Below, piece by piece: positions 26,696-35,712 of a stretch of DNA of 64,000 nt. Positions within the stretch are counted from its first letter, which is position 1. Each line of letters starts with the position of its first letter. The DNA lies in NCBI GenBank assembly GCA_008638415.1, contig VWVT01000004.1, forward strand, positions 62,001 to 126,000. Reading direction: 5' to 3'. The notes under the pieces are model-generated. The model worked only from the letters and a program-made list of their open reading frames with translations. It had not been told where the DNA came from and did no database searches. A program made the translations under genes and the position numbers. The DNA comes from Nocardiopsis sinuspersici (GTDB lineage Bacteria > Actinomycetota > Actinomycetes > Streptosporangiales > Streptosporangiaceae).

Positions 26696-28723
26696 ATGCC
26701 CGGTGTCACCAACCTCCGTGTCCGGCCCCCCGTACCGGTCCTTTCCTTCCTGGTCCCCCTGGTCCCCCTGGTCCTCCTCCCCGTCCTGGCCGCGGCGCCG
26801 GCCTCGGCCGAACCGGAGTCCGGCTTCGGGGCCTACGAGGAGCGCGTGACCCCCGCGGCCCACTACGCCGCCCTGCTGTCCGAGGAGCCCGAGGGCGCTG
26901 CCGTGGTCGTGGACGACGCCCTGTCCGGCGGGTACGACACGGACCGGCTCGAAGAGGACCTGCACCGCTCCTTCGGCGGGCTGGGCGTGCCCTACCACGT
27001 CGTCGTCAGCCCCTTTCCGGGCACCGGCGCGGAGTGGGGAGGGGAGATGCTGCCCTCACTGCACGACAGGCTCGGCGAGGAGGGGCTCTACGTCCACATC
27101 CGGCCGGAGGACTCCTGGATCGAGGCCGAGGCCCATGGCGTGGACCTGCCCGTCGACGACGCCTCCGGAGCGGTCGCGAAGGACCCGGAGACCGACTACG
27201 GGACCCCCGTCGACGAGCTGGCCGAGCACTACACCGCCGCCTTGCTGGACCCCGACGTGGCGGAGCGGGCCGCACGGGAGTGGGAGCACGAGTCCGAGTC
27301 CGGGCCCACGGTGTGGGAGGAGTTCCTCGGCGACCTGGACCCCACCAGCTCCGTCGGGCCCGGGAACACCGGCCTCGCGGCCGGAACGGGGGCGGGACTC
27401 GTCCTCGCCCTGGGCTGCTACGTGACCTGGCGGCTGGCCCGGCGGTCCCGTCCCGGCAGGCCCCGGATCCGGGTGTCCGTCGTCTCCCTGACGGTCGTAC
27501 TGCCGTTGACCGCGGCCGTCGCGCTGCTTCCCCTCTCCTATACGCTCAGCGCTCCCCCGGGCGGGGCGGAGATCCCCGACCCGGTGGAGGAGGCGCGCTC
27601 CCAGCCGCCCTACGTCTCCTCCACGGTGAGGGTGGAGCACCTGGCCCGGGAGCTGGAGCGGGCCCCCGCGCCCCTGTACGTGGACCCCGTCTCGCCGATG
27701 CCGCTGGACGGACTGGCGGACGCCGCGGCGCGGCTGGCCGACTCCCCGGTCCCGGTCCGCGCGGTGGTCACGCCGATGGACGCCACCGACGAGTTCGGCG
27801 GGAACCCGGAGGTCCTGGCCCACGCGCTGGCCTCGGTGAGCGGGGAGGACGCCGTCTACGTCGTCGTGTCCGGGCGCGCCTACGAGGGCTCCGTCGAGGT
27901 GACCGCCGCACCGGTCGGGGTGGGGATCGACACCTTCACCCTGGGGGCGTCCGTCAGCGAGGTCGAGGAGCCCACCCCGGCCCGGGCGATCGGAGCCGTA
28001 CTCGACCTGGTCGCGGACATGGAGACCTCACCGGAGGCGGACGACGCCCCCTCCTTCGCCGGGGACCACGTGTACGTTCCCGGCCCCCGGTGGGAGAGGT
28101 ACTTCTCCGGGGGCTTCCTCCCCGGGCTGCTGGTCGTCGGCCCCCTGATCGGGCTGTTCCTCGCCGGTTCCGTGCTCGGCGTCCTCGCCCTGGTCCGCGC
28201 GCGCCGAAGGACGCGGCGGCGCAGCCCCTCGTCGCGCTCCCTGCGGGTCCTGGCCGGGAGGGAGCGTGCGCGGCTGGGCTCCCTGCTCTCCTCCGACCGG
28301 GCCGAGCGCGTCCCGCGCGCGCTGATGCCCCAGATCGAGGCGGCGCTGATGGTCATGGAGAGGAACCCCGACGACCTGGACCTGCTGGGCGTGGTGGCCG
28401 TCTCCCACAGGGTGCACGCGGTACTGGAGGACCCCGGCCTCCCCGTCGACAGCTCCCCGTGCGCGGTCAACCCCCTGCACGGCACCGCGACGGGCATCCA
28501 CGGCTCCCGGGTGACCGGGGGCGCGGTCGCACCGCTGTGCCGCGGGTGCGCCGACCTGCCGAGGAGTGAGCAGGAGGCGAACGTGCTGCGCATCCGCGAC
28601 CGCGGGGGAGCGTGGAGGAGCTACCTGTCGATGGACGACCGCACGTGGGTCCGGCACCGCTTCGGAGCGCGCAGCCCCGGCCGTATGGTCAAGAGCCTCG
28701 TGGAGGAGATCGATGTCCGCTGA
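26696..28723 (+). CDS. Membrane protein with two related outside domains and Cys-rich cytoplasmic tail
   Basis: This 675-residue protein of no family I recognise has a signal peptide or first helix at about 14-42 (ends APASA). Outside domain 1 follows (about 45-220), then helices at about 222-245 and 260-284, outside domain 2 (about 300-465), and a helix at about 475-504. A basic cytoplasmic part ends with CAVNPLHG followed about 20 residues on by PLCRGCA, a likely zinc site. Domains 1 and 2 share the pattern of a hydrophobic strand with VDD or VDP, a second strand HVVVSPF or RAVVTPM, then GG. The next gene has the same domain and tail. The ATG has only a weak ribosome site and TATGCT lies 13 bases upstream. 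The function could be sensing or cell-wall homeostasis, by inference. Confidence 0.75.
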   Translation: MPGVTNLRVRPPVPVLSFLVPLVPLVLLPVLAAAPASAEPESGFGAYEERVTPAAHYAALLSEEPEGAAVVVDDALSGGYDTDRLEEDLHRSFGGLGVPYHVVVSPFPGTGAEWGGEMLPSLHDRLGEEGLYVHIRPEDSWIEAEAHGVDLPVDDASGAVAKDPETDYGTPVDELAEHYTAALLDPDVAERAAREWEHESESGPTVWEEFLGDLDPTSSVGPGNTGLAAGTGAGLVLALGCYVTWRLARRSRPGRPRIRVSVVSLTVVLPLTAAVALLPLSYTLSAPPGGAEIPDPVEEARSQPPYVSSTVRVEHLARELERAPAPLYVDPVSPMPLDGLADAAARLADSPVPVRAVVTPMDATDEFGGNPEVLAHALASVSGEDAVYVVVSGRAYEGSVEVTAAPVGVGIDTFTLGASVSEVEEPTPARAIGAVLDLVADMETSPEADDAPSFAGDHVYVPGPRWERYFSGGFLPGLLVVGPLIGLFLAGSVLGVLALVRARRRTRRRSPSSRSLRVLAGRERARLGSLLSSDRAERVPRALMPQIEAALMVMERNPDDLDLLGVVAVSHRVHAVLEDPGLPVDSSPCAVNPLHGTATGIHGSRVTGGAVAPLCRGCADLPRSEQEANVLRIRDRGGAWRSYLSMDDRTWVRHRFGARSPGRMVKSLVEEIDVR

Positions 28724-30074
28724 GTCCCCGCCGCTCCGGTACGCGGCGCGAGTGCTGGCCGCCGGCGCCTGCACCCTGCTGGCCCTGCTCCCCGCGACCG
28801 GGGCGCCGGCCCAGGAGACCGGGGAGCGGCGAAACCCGGTCCAGGCCGTCGCCGAGGCCCTGGACGAGTCGCGCGTGTACGTCGATCCCGCCTACGAGAG
28901 CGCCTTCCCGGTGGAGGAACAGGAGCGCGTGGCCGGGGCCGTCGACGCCTCCGGCCTGGACCTGCACGTGGTCGCGGTGCCCCTGGCGGAGGGCGACGCG
29001 TGGGGCGGTGACGCCGCCACGCTCGCGTCGGTCCTGCACGACCGGAGGGGTGGAGGTGAGGGCCACTACCTGGTCTACGACGGGCTGGGCGGGTTCCACG
29101 GCGCGGACTTCGCCTCCGGAGGGAGCGGCCCCGCCCACTACGGCGCCCTGGCCGCCTCCTACGGGACGGAGTTCGACGGCTCCATGCTCGAACAGGTCGA
29201 CCTGGCGGTGGAGACCGCGCTGTCCGACGACCCCCGGGCCGCCTATGACGAGGCCCTGCGGGCCTACGAGGAGGCCCACCCCGCCCCCGAGGACACCGGG
29301 GCGGACCAGGACGCGACCGAGCCGCAGGACGCGGTCGTGGTCTCGGACGGGGACGCGGAGCCGGGGCTGCCGGTCTGGCTCTGGGCGGTGCCCGTGCTCC
29401 TGCTCGCGCTCGTGCCGACAGTCCTCCTCTGGCGTCGGCGCGCGGCGGGGACGGCCGGGAGGAGGGCGGTCCCGGTCGCCCAGCACGCCGCGTTCGACAA
29501 CGCCGACCGCGCCCAGCTGGACTCCCTGGTGGAACAGGGCGAGCACGACCTCATCGAGGTCGGTGAGCGCCTGAGCCGCCTGGACACCGAGAGCACGGCG
29601 GGGCAGGGGGCGCACCAGGGCCTGCGGCACGCCCTGGACGCGCGTTCCGCGGCGGCCAACGTCCACGACCGGATGGCGGAGGAGGGGGCCACCCTGCCCG
29701 ACGCCGTCGGTGTGCTCGTCCTGCTGGACATGGCCGAGGACGAGATCGACGCCGTGTCCAGGGGGCTGCGCGCCGTCGTCCGGCGCCGCCACTGCTACGC
29801 CAACCCGCTGCACGGCACACGGACCAAGGTGACGCCCTGGCGCGAGTTCGGCGGCACACGCACCATCCGCGTCCCGCTGTGCGACGAGTGCGCCAGGGCC
29901 GTACGCGACCGTGTGCGCCCCGTCGTCCTGCCCGCCGAGCACGAGGGGGAGACGGTCCCGTACTACGAGGTGCCCGCCGAGGACAGCGTGTGGGCCGCCA
30001 CCGGGTACGGCACCCTCACCGACGACCTCGTCCAGCGGATCCAGCGCGGCGCCCACCGCCGCAGCCGCTCCTGA
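28713..30074 (+). CDS. Membrane protein related to the preceding one, single outside domain
   Basis: This 453-residue protein starts at an ATG 11 bases inside the previous gene, with GGAGGAG upstream, so the two are translationally coupled. A signal peptide (residues 1-34, ending GAPAQ) precedes one outside domain of about 170 residues (SRVYVDPAYESAF, LHVVAVPLAEGDAWGGD) matching the domains of its neighbour. One helix at about 222-243 (WLWAVPVLLLALVPTVLLW) leads to a helical cytoplasmic region. The tail carries CYANPLHGT and PLCDECA, again a probable zinc ligand set of His and Cys. The shared architecture implies the two proteins form one complex. The function is unknown; similarity to TPM-domain proteins is superficial. 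Confidence 0.75.
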   Translation: MSAESPPLRYAARVLAAGACTLLALLPATGAPAQETGERRNPVQAVAEALDESRVYVDPAYESAFPVEEQERVAGAVDASGLDLHVVAVPLAEGDAWGGDAATLASVLHDRRGGGEGHYLVYDGLGGFHGADFASGGSGPAHYGALAASYGTEFDGSMLEQVDLAVETALSDDPRAAYDEALRAYEEAHPAPEDTGADQDATEPQDAVVVSDGDAEPGLPVWLWAVPVLLLALVPTVLLWRRRAAGTAGRRAVPVAQHAAFDNADRAQLDSLVEQGEHDLIEVGERLSRLDTESTAGQGAHQGLRHALDARSAAANVHDRMAEEGATLPDAVGVLVLLDMAEDEIDAVSRGLRAVVRRRHCYANPLHGTRTKVTPWREFGGTRTIRVPLCDECARAVRDRVRPVVLPAEHEGETVPYYEVPAEDSVWAATGYGTLTDDLVQRIQRGAHRRSRS

Positions 30075-30208
30075 GGGCGCGGTGCGCGGTCGAGGCGCGG
30101 CCGACCGTAACGGAGCGGTATCGGATGTGCTCTTCGGAGAACACGCGTCCCGGCGGCCACCATCTGCCCACACGGAGCGGAACTTTGGTACCCGCCCATG
30201 TCACCGGG

Positions 30209-30236
30209 TTCGGACCGACCGAAACGTGGCTATAGT
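30209..30236 (+). promoter_or_regulatory. Probable promoter of the protein kinase gene
   Basis: TTCGGA (30209-30214) and TATAGT (30231-30236) are separated by 16 bases. The -10 is strong for this genome. A start near 30243 leaves a leader of about 54 bases. Confidence 0.5.
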
Positions 30237-30296
30237 TCCCACGGGCCCGTCATGGGCTACCGGGGGATGTGAAGACGATGGATACGGGGTGGACCG

Positions 30297-32660
30297 GTGG
30301 ACGACCTGGACGGCCGGAACGGTAGCGGCGGGACGGGCCGGGACCCGAACCGCACGGCGGGGAACTACCGGCTGGTGCGGTCCCTGGGACGTGGCGGTTT
30401 CGGCGAGGTCTTCCTCGGCGAGGCCCCCGACGGCAGCCGGGCCGCGGTCAAGCTCCTGCACGCCAGCTGGGCGGGCGACCCCGAGATGCGCCGCCGCTTC
30501 GCCACCGAGGTGGAGCAGGCCCGCAGGGTGAGCGGCTTCTGCATCGCCGCGATCCTGGACGCCGACCCCGCGGCCCGGGAGCCGTGGATCGCCACGGAGT
30601 TCATCGACGGCCCCACCCTGCAGGAGGCGGTGGCCCAGGAGGGTCCCCGGAGCGGGGTCGAGCTGCACCGGCTGGCCGTCTCCACCGCCACCGCCCTGGC
30701 CGCGATCCATGCCGCGGGGGTCGTGCACCGCGACCTCAAGCCGGACAACATCATGCTGGCCCCGGACGGCCCGCGCGTGATCGACTTCGGTATCGCCCGC
30801 GCGGTGGAGACCACCTCGGTCACCGCCAGCGGCGTGGTCGGAACCATCGGGTACATGGCGCCCGAGCAGCTTGAGGGCATGCGGCTGACCTCGGCGGTGG
30901 ACATCTTCTCCTGGGGTTCGGTGATGGTCTACGCCGCCACGGGGCGGGAGGCCTTCCCCGGGCCGACCCAGGCCTCCCGTATCGCCCGTGTCCTGGGGGC
31001 GGAGCCCGACCTCGGCGCCCTCACCGAACCGCTGGCCGGGATCGTCCGCGCCTGCCTGGACAAGGACCCCGACCGGCGCCCCGACGCCACGGTCCTGCTC
31101 AACCGGCTGATCACCGCGCCCGCCGCCGACCGGGCACCGGACGCGTCCCCGGGAGCGCACTCCCCGGGCACGGAGTCCAACGGGACCGCGCCGGACGCGC
31201 GCACCCGGGTGAGCGTGGACCCGACCCGGGTCGCCTCCGACGCCCCCGCGCGGGTGGGCCCCACCCGGCTGGCGGACCGGCCCCCCGTGGACCCGACCAG
31301 GGTGGCCCCGCAGGTTCCGGTGGACCCGACCCGCGCCTACACGCGGATGGCGCCCGAGAGCGCGGCCTCCGCCGGTCTGGCCCCGCCCCACACGGCCCCG
31401 CCCCACACGGCGCCGCCCGTGCCGGGACCGGCCCCCGTGGCCCCCGGTACGCCGCGGCCCCACACAGGGCCCGCGTCACCGCCTCCCCACTCCTCGGCCC
31501 CCGTGCCTGGACCGGTGGGCGGGAGCCCCGCCGCGCCGCCGCCGCACCATGCCGGTGTGCCCCCGTACCACTTCCACGGCATCCGGTTCACCGACCCGCG
31601 CGACCTGGCCGCGGCGATGCAGCAGAACTGGAGCGCCGCCGTCCAGGTCTTCAACGAGCCGGCCGAGCGCTCCGCCCTCGGCGCCTGGCTCATCAACGAC
31701 CTCGGCGACACCACCCTGGACCGCTCCCTGTTCCGCGGGCACGCCAACAGCGACGCCAACCTGGCGGTGGCCTCCTTCGTCTCCCAGCTGCGCCCCGACC
31801 TGCCGCCCATCTTCCGCGGCCGGGGCGCCACCATGGCCGAGCTGCGCGAGATGTTCACCGACCCGCGCCCCCTGCTCACCGGCGCGCCCCTGGCCAACGA
31901 GATGCTCCTGATGGCCCGCCCGAGCCTGCTCAGGATCATGGGCGCCCACCACGGCGGCGACTCCGGTGAGCTGTTGCGGCTCGCCGAGCACCTCGACGAG
32001 GCGGAACAGGCGGCCAACGCCTTCCACCAGCAGCTGACCAGCGACCTGGAGGGGTGGCGCACGGCGCGCGTCAACGTCAGCACCGCCCTCGTCCTGACCT
32101 TCCTGCTGCACCCGGAGCGGATGGTGCCGCCCGCCGACGGGGGCGACACGGGCGTGGGGGAGTGGGTGACCATCCTCTGGCACCGTGTCCGGAACGCGCC
32201 GCTGCCCGTCAACGCCGGGTACGCGGCGGTGGTCTACGGCGCGGTGCAGACCATGCGGGCGCTGGCCGAGCAGCGGCGGCACTGGGAGAGGCGCCACGGC
32301 GAGGTCAGGGCCAAGCACGACTCCCTGCGCGGCCGGGTGCGGTTCCAGGAACGGCTGATGCTCACCCTGCGGCTCTGCCGGTTCGCCATCCTGGGCATCC
32401 CCGCCGGGATCGTGACCGAGCTGGGGGTGGGCTCCGACCTGGAGGGGATCACCAACCTGCTGCTCGCCGTGGGCGTACTCGGCTTCGTCGGGGCCGTCCT
32501 GGCGGAGATCACCGTGCGGATCGCCTTCGGCGGTCCGGAGCGGCGCCGCCAGCGCCACGGGGAGCTGAACGGGGTGTCGTCGCAGTTGCCGCCGCTGACG
32601 GCGGGGGTCGACCGCATCCGCGCCGACCTGCGCAGGGCCCGGGAGATCTGCGGGCTCTGA
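30297..32660 (+). CDS. Serine/threonine protein kinase with novel C-terminal domain
   Basis: This 787-residue protein has a Hanks-type kinase domain at about 23-280: the Gly loop GRGGFGEV, K52 (AVKLL), catalytic D146 in HRDLKPDN, D163 of DFG and APEQLEG. A Pro/Thr-rich linker (about 281-420) contains VDPTR three times and VGPTR once, possible phosphorylation sites for FHA-type readers. The C-terminal part from about 425 (YHFHGIRFTDPRDLAAAMQQ) is a roughly 260-residue predicted helical domain that I do not recognise, followed by two close hydrophobic segments near 695-750 and a short charged tail. So the kinase is probably anchored by its C-terminus, unlike PknB. It follows the two membrane proteins but has its own promoter. 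Confidence 0.88.
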   Translation: MDDLDGRNGSGGTGRDPNRTAGNYRLVRSLGRGGFGEVFLGEAPDGSRAAVKLLHASWAGDPEMRRRFATEVEQARRVSGFCIAAILDADPAAREPWIATEFIDGPTLQEAVAQEGPRSGVELHRLAVSTATALAAIHAAGVVHRDLKPDNIMLAPDGPRVIDFGIARAVETTSVTASGVVGTIGYMAPEQLEGMRLTSAVDIFSWGSVMVYAATGREAFPGPTQASRIARVLGAEPDLGALTEPLAGIVRACLDKDPDRRPDATVLLNRLITAPAADRAPDASPGAHSPGTESNGTAPDARTRVSVDPTRVASDAPARVGPTRLADRPPVDPTRVAPQVPVDPTRAYTRMAPESAASAGLAPPHTAPPHTAPPVPGPAPVAPGTPRPHTGPASPPPHSSAPVPGPVGGSPAAPPPHHAGVPPYHFHGIRFTDPRDLAAAMQQNWSAAVQVFNEPAERSALGAWLINDLGDTTLDRSLFRGHANSDANLAVASFVSQLRPDLPPIFRGRGATMAELREMFTDPRPLLTGAPLANEMLLMARPSLLRIMGAHHGGDSGELLRLAEHLDEAEQAANAFHQQLTSDLEGWRTARVNVSTALVLTFLLHPERMVPPADGGDTGVGEWVTILWHRVRNAPLPVNAGYAAVVYGAVQTMRALAEQRRHWERRHGEVRAKHDSLRGRVRFQERLMLTLRLCRFAILGIPAGIVTELGVGSDLEGITNLLLAVGVLGFVGAVLAEITVRIAFGGPERRRQRHGELNGVSSQLPPLTAGVDRIRADLRRAREICGL

Positions 32661-32741
32661 CGCCCCGCGGAGCGGCCTTCCGGCGCCCCGGCCCCGGCGC
32701 GGCTTCCAGCCCGGCGGGGGAGCCCGTGCCAGAGTGAGCCC

Positions 32742-33437
32742 GTGCGCAGACGTGGAGGCGGTCCGGGCCGCCCCGTACGCCTCGGAGCGTTCCTGGGGTT
32801 CGTGGTCCTCGTCCAGTTCGGGTACCCCGTCACCCTCCACGGTCCTGTCTGGGCGGTGCTGTACCTGGTCGCGTACGTGGGAGTGGTGCTCTCCGGCATC
32901 CTGCTGGTACGGGAGGAGCGCGACCGGATCGCTCCGGCGGCCGTCACGGGCGCGGTTCTTCTCGGCTGCGGGACGCGGACGGGCGCGACCGGTGGCCACG
33001 GCCCGGCGCTGATGTCCATGTTCGCCGCGGCGGCGGCCTTCCAGACCGCGCTGATGTACTCGCTGCTGAGGTTCGTGTACCGCCGCAGCCGGACCCGTGA
33101 GCTCGACCTCGTCCTGGCGGCGGTGTGCGCTTACCTGTTGCTCGGCGGATTCTTCACCACCGTGTTCGCACTCCTGGAGAGCGCCTCCCCCGGAAGCTTC
33201 GTCGACTCCGTCCACCCCGGCGACCGGTTCGCCTGGCAGCAGCTCGTCTACTACTCCTTCGTCACCCTGGCCACCCTGGGCTACGGTGACGTCCTGCCGG
33301 TCTCGGCGTGGGCCCGCACGCTCTCCGCGGCCGAGGGGGTCGCCGGAACGCTGTTCCTGTCCACGGTCGTCGCCCGCCTGGTCGGCGCCTTCACCGGCCT
33401 CCACCGGATGGGGACGCCTCCACCGGACGCCGGCTGA
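32742..33437 (+). CDS. Ion channel family protein (potassium channel-like)
   Basis: This 231-residue membrane protein has about four N-terminal hydrophobic helices, then a two-helix pore unit with the selectivity filter TLATLGYGDVLP preceded by FAWQQLVYYSFV, and a final helix (GTLFLSTVVARLVGAF). TLGYGD is diagnostic for K+-selective channels. There is no cytoplasmic RCK domain; the separate TrkA genes at 13 kb are not adjacent. The GTG start at 32742 has only a weak ribosome site, so the first residues are uncertain. The gene converges on a P-loop kinase gene with short GC-rich hairpins between. Confidence 0.82.
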   Translation: MRRRGGGPGRPVRLGAFLGFVVLVQFGYPVTLHGPVWAVLYLVAYVGVVLSGILLVREERDRIAPAAVTGAVLLGCGTRTGATGGHGPALMSMFAAAAAFQTALMYSLLRFVYRRSRTRELDLVLAAVCAYLLLGGFFTTVFALLESASPGSFVDSVHPGDRFAWQQLVYYSFVTLATLGYGDVLPVSAWARTLSAAEGVAGTLFLSTVVARLVGAFTGLHRMGTPPPDAG

Positions 33438-33443
33438 GCGCCC

Positions 33444-33470
33444 CCGGCCCTCCTCGGTCCGGGGCCGGGC
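33444..33470. terminator. Hairpin between convergent genes
   Basis: CCCGGCC and GGCCGGG arms enclose a 13-base loop, just after the channel gene stop. It is moderate in strength. Confidence 0.45.
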
Positions 33471-33509
33471 CGGAGCACGGCGGCGGGAGCCGACGGGTCC
33501 GGCTCCGTC

Positions 33510-34112
33510 TCAGCACGGCGGGTTGCCGACCACCGCGTCGGCGTGCTCCTCGGGGCGGTCCCGCCGGTGGAAGGCCTCCTCCTGCTCCGCCCACACGCGC
33601 CGGTAGGGCGCGTAGACGGCCGCGTCCCACCGGCCGTCCAGCCGCCGCGCGCGCTCGTCGTCGGGCGCGGCCACCCACACCAGCAGGTCCAGGAGGTCGC
33701 GCACGGCGGCGGCGCCGGAACCGGATCCCTCCACCACCAGGACCCCGCCCGCCGCCACGTCGTCGGGCAGGGCGGTCCACTCCCGCGCGAACGCGCCCCG
33801 CTCCCAGCGGTAGCGCCGCCACGCCGCCCGCCCGCCGCGCGCGAGCGGCTCCAGGACCCATGTCCGCAGCAGTCCCGGAGCCTCGGCCAGGCCCTCCCAG
33901 CCGGGGTAGAGGTCCTCCATGGTCAGCACATGGACCGCCTCCCCCCGCGCGGCCAGCGCCGCGGCCAGGTCCTCGGCCACCGTGCTCTTGCCCGCGCCCG
34001 AGCGCCCCTCGACCGCCACGACACGGGTGCGGCCCGCGCCGGTGGAGGGGACCAGCCGCGCGAGGCGGTCCGGCCATCCGTGCTCGGTGGTGCTGATGCG
34101 TGGTCTGGTCAC
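33510..34112 (-). CDS. Uridine kinase-like P-loop NTPase
   Basis: This 200-residue cytoplasmic protein has Walker A GRSGAGKST (about residues 36-44) and a hydrophobic Walker B-like strand GVLVVEGSGSG near 125, the pattern of the uridine kinase/AAA-like nucleoside kinase group. The segment LTMEDLYPGW resembles the DxFY substrate segment of that group. Basic residues DDERARRLDGRW may form a lid. Actual substrate is unproven, so uridine kinase-like is the safe name. The start is a GTG at 34112; the gene is divergent from the ROK regulator with 111 bases between. Confidence 0.75.
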   Translation of the reverse strand: MTRPRISTTEHGWPDRLARLVPSTGAGRTRVVAVEGRSGAGKSTVAEDLAAALAARGEAVHVLTMEDLYPGWEGLAEAPGLLRTWVLEPLARGGRAAWRRYRWERGAFAREWTALPDDVAAGGVLVVEGSGSGAAAVRDLLDLLVWVAAPDDERARRLDGRWDAAVYAPYRRVWAEQEEAFHRRDRPEEHADAVVGNPPC

Positions 34113-34223
34113 GTTCGGACCCTAACGCCACCGACGCGAAGTTTCGGCTTACGTTCAATGCTTGTAACATTCCTCGCAACGGTGCCGAAGCGCCGGGAGA
34201 CCACCGAGGCAGAGGGGCAGCTG

Positions 34224-35399
34224 GTGACCGAGGCCACCGTGACACCGGGATCCCAGTCCGCCCTGCGCCAGGCCAACGAACGGCGGGTCGTGGACGTGCT
34301 GCGCCGCGACGGGACGTGTACCCAGGCCGAACTGTCCCGGTCCACCGGCCTGTCCGCGGCCAGCGTCTCCAACATCGTCCGCGGCCTGCGCGCCGCCGGG
34401 ACGGTCTCGGTGCGCGACACCTCCTCCAACGGCCGCCGGGCCAGGGCGGTCACGCTGCTGCGGCCGCCGGGCGCCGTCGTGGCCGTCGACTTCACCGCCG
34501 ACCGCGTCCGCGTCGCGATCGGCGACAGCGACGGCAACATGCTGGCCCGCGAGGAGATCGACTACGACGTGGCCTCCGACGCCGAACGCGGGATACGGCG
34601 CGCCGCCTGGTTGACCGAGACCACGCTGGTCCGCTCCCGGATCGACCTGGGCACCGTGTCGTCGGTGGTGGTCTCCGTCCCCGGGCCGGTCGACCCGGCC
34701 ACCGGCGAGGTCGGCGACATCTCCTGCGTGCCCCGCTGGGCGGGGTTCCGCCCGGCCAAGGCCCTGACCGAGCGGCTGGGGGTGGAGGCCCTGGCCGAGA
34801 ACGACGCCAACCTCTCGGTCCTGGCCGAGCAGTACCGGGGCGCGGGCGTGGGGGCCGAACACGTGGTCCACCTGGTCATCAGCGAGGGCGTGGGCGCGGG
34901 CATCATGATGTCCGGCCGGCTCTTCCGCGGGGCGGGAGGCACGGCCGGGGAGGTCGGGCACATCGCGCTGGATCCGCGCGGACAGGTGTGCAGGTGCGGC
35001 AACCGGGGCTGCCTGGAGACCTTCGTGGGCGCGAACTACCTGCTGGACATGCTGCCGCAGAACAACGGTGCGGCCCGCGGCCCGCGGCCCGTCCGGATCC
35101 CGGACATGGTGGCGGCGGCACTGGAGGGCGACCCGGGCAGCCGGCGCATCATCGCCGAGGCGGGCACCGCGCTGGGCCAGAGCACCGCGATCATGGCGAA
35201 CCTGTTCAACCCCGACCGGGTGATCGTGGGCGGTGAGCTGGCCGAGGCGGGGGAGCTGCTGCTGGACCCGATGCGCCGGGCGATGGAGCTGGGCTCGTTG
35301 GGAAGCGCCCTGGAGCGGCTCGAGCTGGTACCGAGCGCGCTGGGCCAGGACGCGGCCCTGTACGGCGCGCTGCGCATGGCCGCGCGGTACGCGAACTGA
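34224..35399 (+). CDS. ROK family transcriptional regulator (Rok7B7-like)
   Basis: This 391-residue repressor has a winged helix-turn-helix at the N-terminus (CTQAELSRSTGLSAASVSNIV) followed by a ROK sugar-kinase-like domain. The ROK zinc motif CRCGNRGCLE is present, as are the AVDFTADRVR start of the kinase fold and GHIALDPRGQ. The GTG at 34224 follows AGAGGGG at good spacing; an ATG at 34158 is an alternative. It lies just upstream of the sugar ABC transporter genes and dxs, the same order as rok7B7-xylFGH-dxs in S. coelicolor as I recall, where Rok7B7 influences sugar uptake and antibiotic production. The effector is probably a sugar such as xylose. Confidence 0.88.
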   Translation: MTEATVTPGSQSALRQANERRVVDVLRRDGTCTQAELSRSTGLSAASVSNIVRGLRAAGTVSVRDTSSNGRRARAVTLLRPPGAVVAVDFTADRVRVAIGDSDGNMLAREEIDYDVASDAERGIRRAAWLTETTLVRSRIDLGTVSSVVVSVPGPVDPATGEVGDISCVPRWAGFRPAKALTERLGVEALAENDANLSVLAEQYRGAGVGAEHVVHLVISEGVGAGIMMSGRLFRGAGGTAGEVGHIALDPRGQVCRCGNRGCLETFVGANYLLDMLPQNNGAARGPRPVRIPDMVAAALEGDPGSRRIIAEAGTALGQSTAIMANLFNPDRVIVGGELAEAGELLLDPMRRAMELGSLGSALERLELVPSALGQDAALYGALRMAARYAN

Positions 35400-35712
35400 C
35401 CCGAAGGTCAAGAAACCTCGCATCACGTACCATCGGCAGGTGTCCGCGCATAGGCTGACGGACGGCGAATGTCGAGGTCAGCGCCGCATGAAGGCCACGG
35501 TTCGGTAAAAACCGGAATTCCTTCACACAAGCTCACACGTCGGGATCCCCGCTGTGGCCTGGGTTTTCACTTCGTTCAAACCGTGAACGCAAGACTCGTG
35601 ATGTTTCAGTTATGTGTTCAGGAGTTGACGGCAAGGTAGCGGCGGGGTTTGACTTCACTCCACCACTCGCGAGTTCCACCGTTCGTATCCCCCGTCATGA
35701 GAGGCACCCGCG
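35400..35712. other. Intergenic region between ROK regulator and sugar transporter
   Basis: This 313-base gap contains GTTCA-AACCG-TGAAC at 35574-35588, an imperfect TTCGGT/ACCGGAA dyad near 35500-35520, and several TTGAC motifs (35625, 35648) without clear -10 partners. No gene is seen. Confidence 0.4.
35574..35588. promoter_or_regulatory. Candidate ROK operator
   Basis: Perfect 5-bp arms GTTCA and TGAAC separated by 5 bases, 125 bases upstream of the binding-protein gene and downstream of the ROK gene. Assignment to the ROK protein is by position only. Confidence 0.4.

Noticed and set aside
26696..28569. Alternative frame overlapping the first membrane protein with Arg/Gly-rich product
   Set aside because: Shadow of the real frame; no hydrophobic or signal sequence where expected and no ribosome site.
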